DNA of 5,832 nt, taken from assembly GCA_016935955.1 (NCBI GenBank), contig JAFGPY010000226.1, positions 1-5,832 of the forward strand, in the 5' to 3' direction. The notes beneath the pieces were generated by a model. It was not told the origin of the DNA, did no database searches, and saw nothing but the letters and a program-made list of their open reading frames with translations. The number at the start of each line of letters is the position of its first letter. Position 1 is the first letter of the stretch. The DNA comes from Planctomycetota bacterium. Lineage in GTDB: Bacteria > Planctomycetota > Phycisphaerae > FEN-1346 > JAACEH01. This document shows positions 4,905-5,832 of the stretch, piece by piece. The position numbers and the translations under genes were made by a program.

Positions 4905-5342
4905 GTGAAGGCTACGGTATTCTGGGCAGCTATTGCCGCAACTTCACTGGCCCTGGCGGCGGCCGGATGCGATCCGGTCGGGGGGCCGACGCTCGAGAAG
5001 CGACTCGTCAGTGACAATCCGCGCGAACGCGTCGGCGCCGTCCGCGAACTGGCCGACAGTCAGGACCCCGAGAGCGACATCCGTCTGATTCACCTGCTGG
5101 CCGATCAGGACGAGGGCGTCCGCTTCTTCGCCGCCGCGGCGCTGCACCGACGCACGGAGAAACGCTTTGATTACCAGGCCGAGGCGCCGCTTCGCCAACG
5201 CGAGGCGGCCATTGCCCGGTGGATCGAGTGGTACTGCCAGGAACACCCGGAGGCCGGCCCGAAGTTCGAGGGCCTCCTGGCCTCCATGAAGACTCTCGAC
5301 CAGAGCGCTCCGCCAACGAGCGAGGAAGGGCCTTCAAGCTAG
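4905..5342 (+). CDS. Small HEAT-repeat-like lipoprotein
   Basis: A 145-residue exported protein without an assigned function. The GTG start gives MKATVFWAAIAATSLALAAAGC: lysine at residue 2, a hydrophobic core, and AAGC ending at C22, an acceptable lipobox for lipid attachment. Residues about 29-85 have HEAT-like helical pairs (NPRERVGAVRELAD; DIRLIHLLADQDEGVRFFAAAALHRRT) with the typical ERxxAVxxLxD and VRxxAAxAL spacing. RFDY followed by an REAAIARWIEWY segment (88-110) resembles a tail seen after HEAT repeats in planctomycete-type proteins; that resemblance is from memory. The C-terminus is a hydrophilic Ser/Pro/Glu tail. HEAT repeats usually bind protein partners, so an envelope adaptor role is inferred. 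The stop TAG is one base before the ATG of the anti-sigma-type gene, so the two are surely co-transcribed. This suggests the lipoprotein belongs to the same regulatory unit. Confidence 0.85.
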   Translation: MKATVFWAAIAATSLALAAAGCDPVGGPTLEKRLVSDNPRERVGAVRELADSQDPESDIRLIHLLADQDEGVRFFAAAALHRRTEKRFDYQAEAPLRQREAAIARWIEWYCQEHPEAGPKFEGLLASMKTLDQSAPPTSEEGPSS

Positions 5343-5343
5343 C

Positions 5344-5784
5344 ATGGGTTGCACCAGGAATCAGGATAACGTCATTCGACTCTCAGTGCCGAGCGATGCC
5401 GCCGTGATGGCGGTAGTCCGGGCGCTGGTCGACAAGATGGCTTCGCTGGCCGGATTCGGCGAGGCCGACCGCAGCCGCATCGTCCTGGCCATTGACGAGG
5501 CCTGCACGAACATCATCCGGCATCAGTACGAGGGGCGCACTGACGGTCGCCTCGACATCGAGACGTGCCTCTGCATGGACGAGGGACTGGAGTTCCTGCT
5601 TCGCGACTATGGGCCGCAACGCGATCCGGCCCTGTTTCGCGGCCGCGACCTGAAGGACGTGCGGCCCGGAGGTCTGGGCATTCACATCATCCGCGAGGTG
5701 ATGGATTCTGTGGAGTACAGTGACGCGCCGGGCGGCGGCATGCAGCTGCGCCTCCGCAAGGCGATTCCTGCGGCAACGGACTGA
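5344..5784 (+). CDS. Anti-sigma factor / serine kinase-type ATPase (RsbW/SpoIIAB-like)
   Basis: A 146-residue stand-alone GHKL ATPase of the HATPase_c_2 class. Such proteins bind a sigma factor and phosphorylate a STAS-domain antagonist, or act in related partner-switching circuits, in the cytoplasm. The N box is IDEACTNIIRHQYE (50-63) with E52, N56 and H60. The G1 box is LRDYGP (86-91) with D88 and G90. The G2 box is RPGGLGIHIIREVMD (107-121), and the final strand is GGMQLRLRK. All nucleotide-binding elements are intact, and the length fits the family. The ATG at 5344 lies one base after the preceding stop. The nearest purine stretch (AGGAAGGG, 5323-5330) is 13 bases away, longer than ideal, so translation may depend on reinitiation after the lipoprotein gene. 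No sigma factor or STAS antagonist is visible; the gene starting at 5792 is a candidate. The true partner and whether it has kinase activity are unknown. Confidence 0.93.
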   Translation: MGCTRNQDNVIRLSVPSDAAVMAVVRALVDKMASLAGFGEADRSRIVLAIDEACTNIIRHQYEGRTDGRLDIETCLCMDEGLEFLLRDYGPQRDPALFRGRDLKDVRPGGLGIHIIREVMDSVEYSDAPGGGMQLRLRKAIPAATD

Positions 5785-5786
5785 GG
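5783..5786 (+). promoter_or_regulatory. Ribosome binding site of the gene starting at 5792
   Basis: GAGG overlaps the TGA stop of the anti-sigma gene and lies 5 bases before the ATG at 5792, good support for a coupled downstream gene. Confidence 0.5.
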
Positions 5787-5791
5787 TGATC

Positions 5792-5832
5792 ATGACACGA
5801 GTAGGCAGGGCGGGGGAGCCGAACCGGCTCAA
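5792..5832 (+). CDS. Start of an unidentified protein, cut by the window edge
   Basis: Thirteen codons (MTRVGRAGEPNRL) run open to the edge, starting 7 bases after the anti-sigma gene's stop and preceded by GAGG. Too short to identify. From its place it is probably the third gene of the same operon, and partner-switching genes (STAS antagonist, PP2C phosphatase, sigma factor) are common neighbours, but nothing in these residues shows that. Confidence 0.5.
   Translation, partial: MTRVGRAGEPNRL

Noticed and set aside
5383..5832. 149-codon minus-strand frame opposite the anti-sigma gene
   Set aside because: Antisense to a protein with complete N, G1 and G2 boxes.

Overview
The window is GC-rich, gene-dense bacterial DNA in which every recognisable gene is intact or simply runs off the edge. 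The protein families, the third-position GC bias, the lipoprotein signals and the small HEAT-type lipoprotein with an RFDY...RWIEWY segment suggest a Planctomycetota-like Gram-negative bacterium. That placement is an inference from style and family resemblance, not a demonstrated assignment.

Layout. From about 4695 down to 1, all genes are on the minus strand, in transcription order: a membrane-anchored PIN-TRAM protein of the YacL family (4695-3598), ispD (3601-2906, overlapping it by ATGA), a proline/alanine/glutamate-rich envelope protein with a C-terminal TPR-like region (2726-1578), ispF (1408-929) and the N-terminal half of cysS (765 to the window edge). From about 4905 rightwards the genes are on the plus strand: a short HEAT-like lipoprotein (4905-5342), an RsbW/SpoIIAB-type anti-sigma ATPase (5344-5784), and the first 13 codons of another reading frame (from 5792). 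A roughly 210 bp divergent intergenic region (4696-4904) separates the two arms and carries back-to-back sigma70-like promoters.

How the genes relate. IspD and IspF catalyse the third and fifth steps of the methylerythritol phosphate route to isoprenoids. CysS charges tRNA-Cys. The order yacL - ispD - ispF - cysS matches the order known from Bacillus subtilis (disA-yacL-ispD-ispF-gltX-cysE-cysS), except that here an envelope TPR protein sits between ispD and ispF and gltX/cysE are absent. Gaps of 179, 169 and 163 bp between the minus-strand units contain promoter-like and hairpin elements, so the cluster is probably transcribed as several units. The plus-strand arm looks like a compact regulatory operon: lipoprotein, anti-sigma/kinase-type ATPase and an unidentified third gene.

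I see no mobile element, CRISPR array, tRNA or rRNA. I do not see a clearly new biological system. The items most worth checking are the cluster with its inserted envelope protein, the lipoprotein/anti-sigma pair, and the repeat-bearing divergent promoter region.
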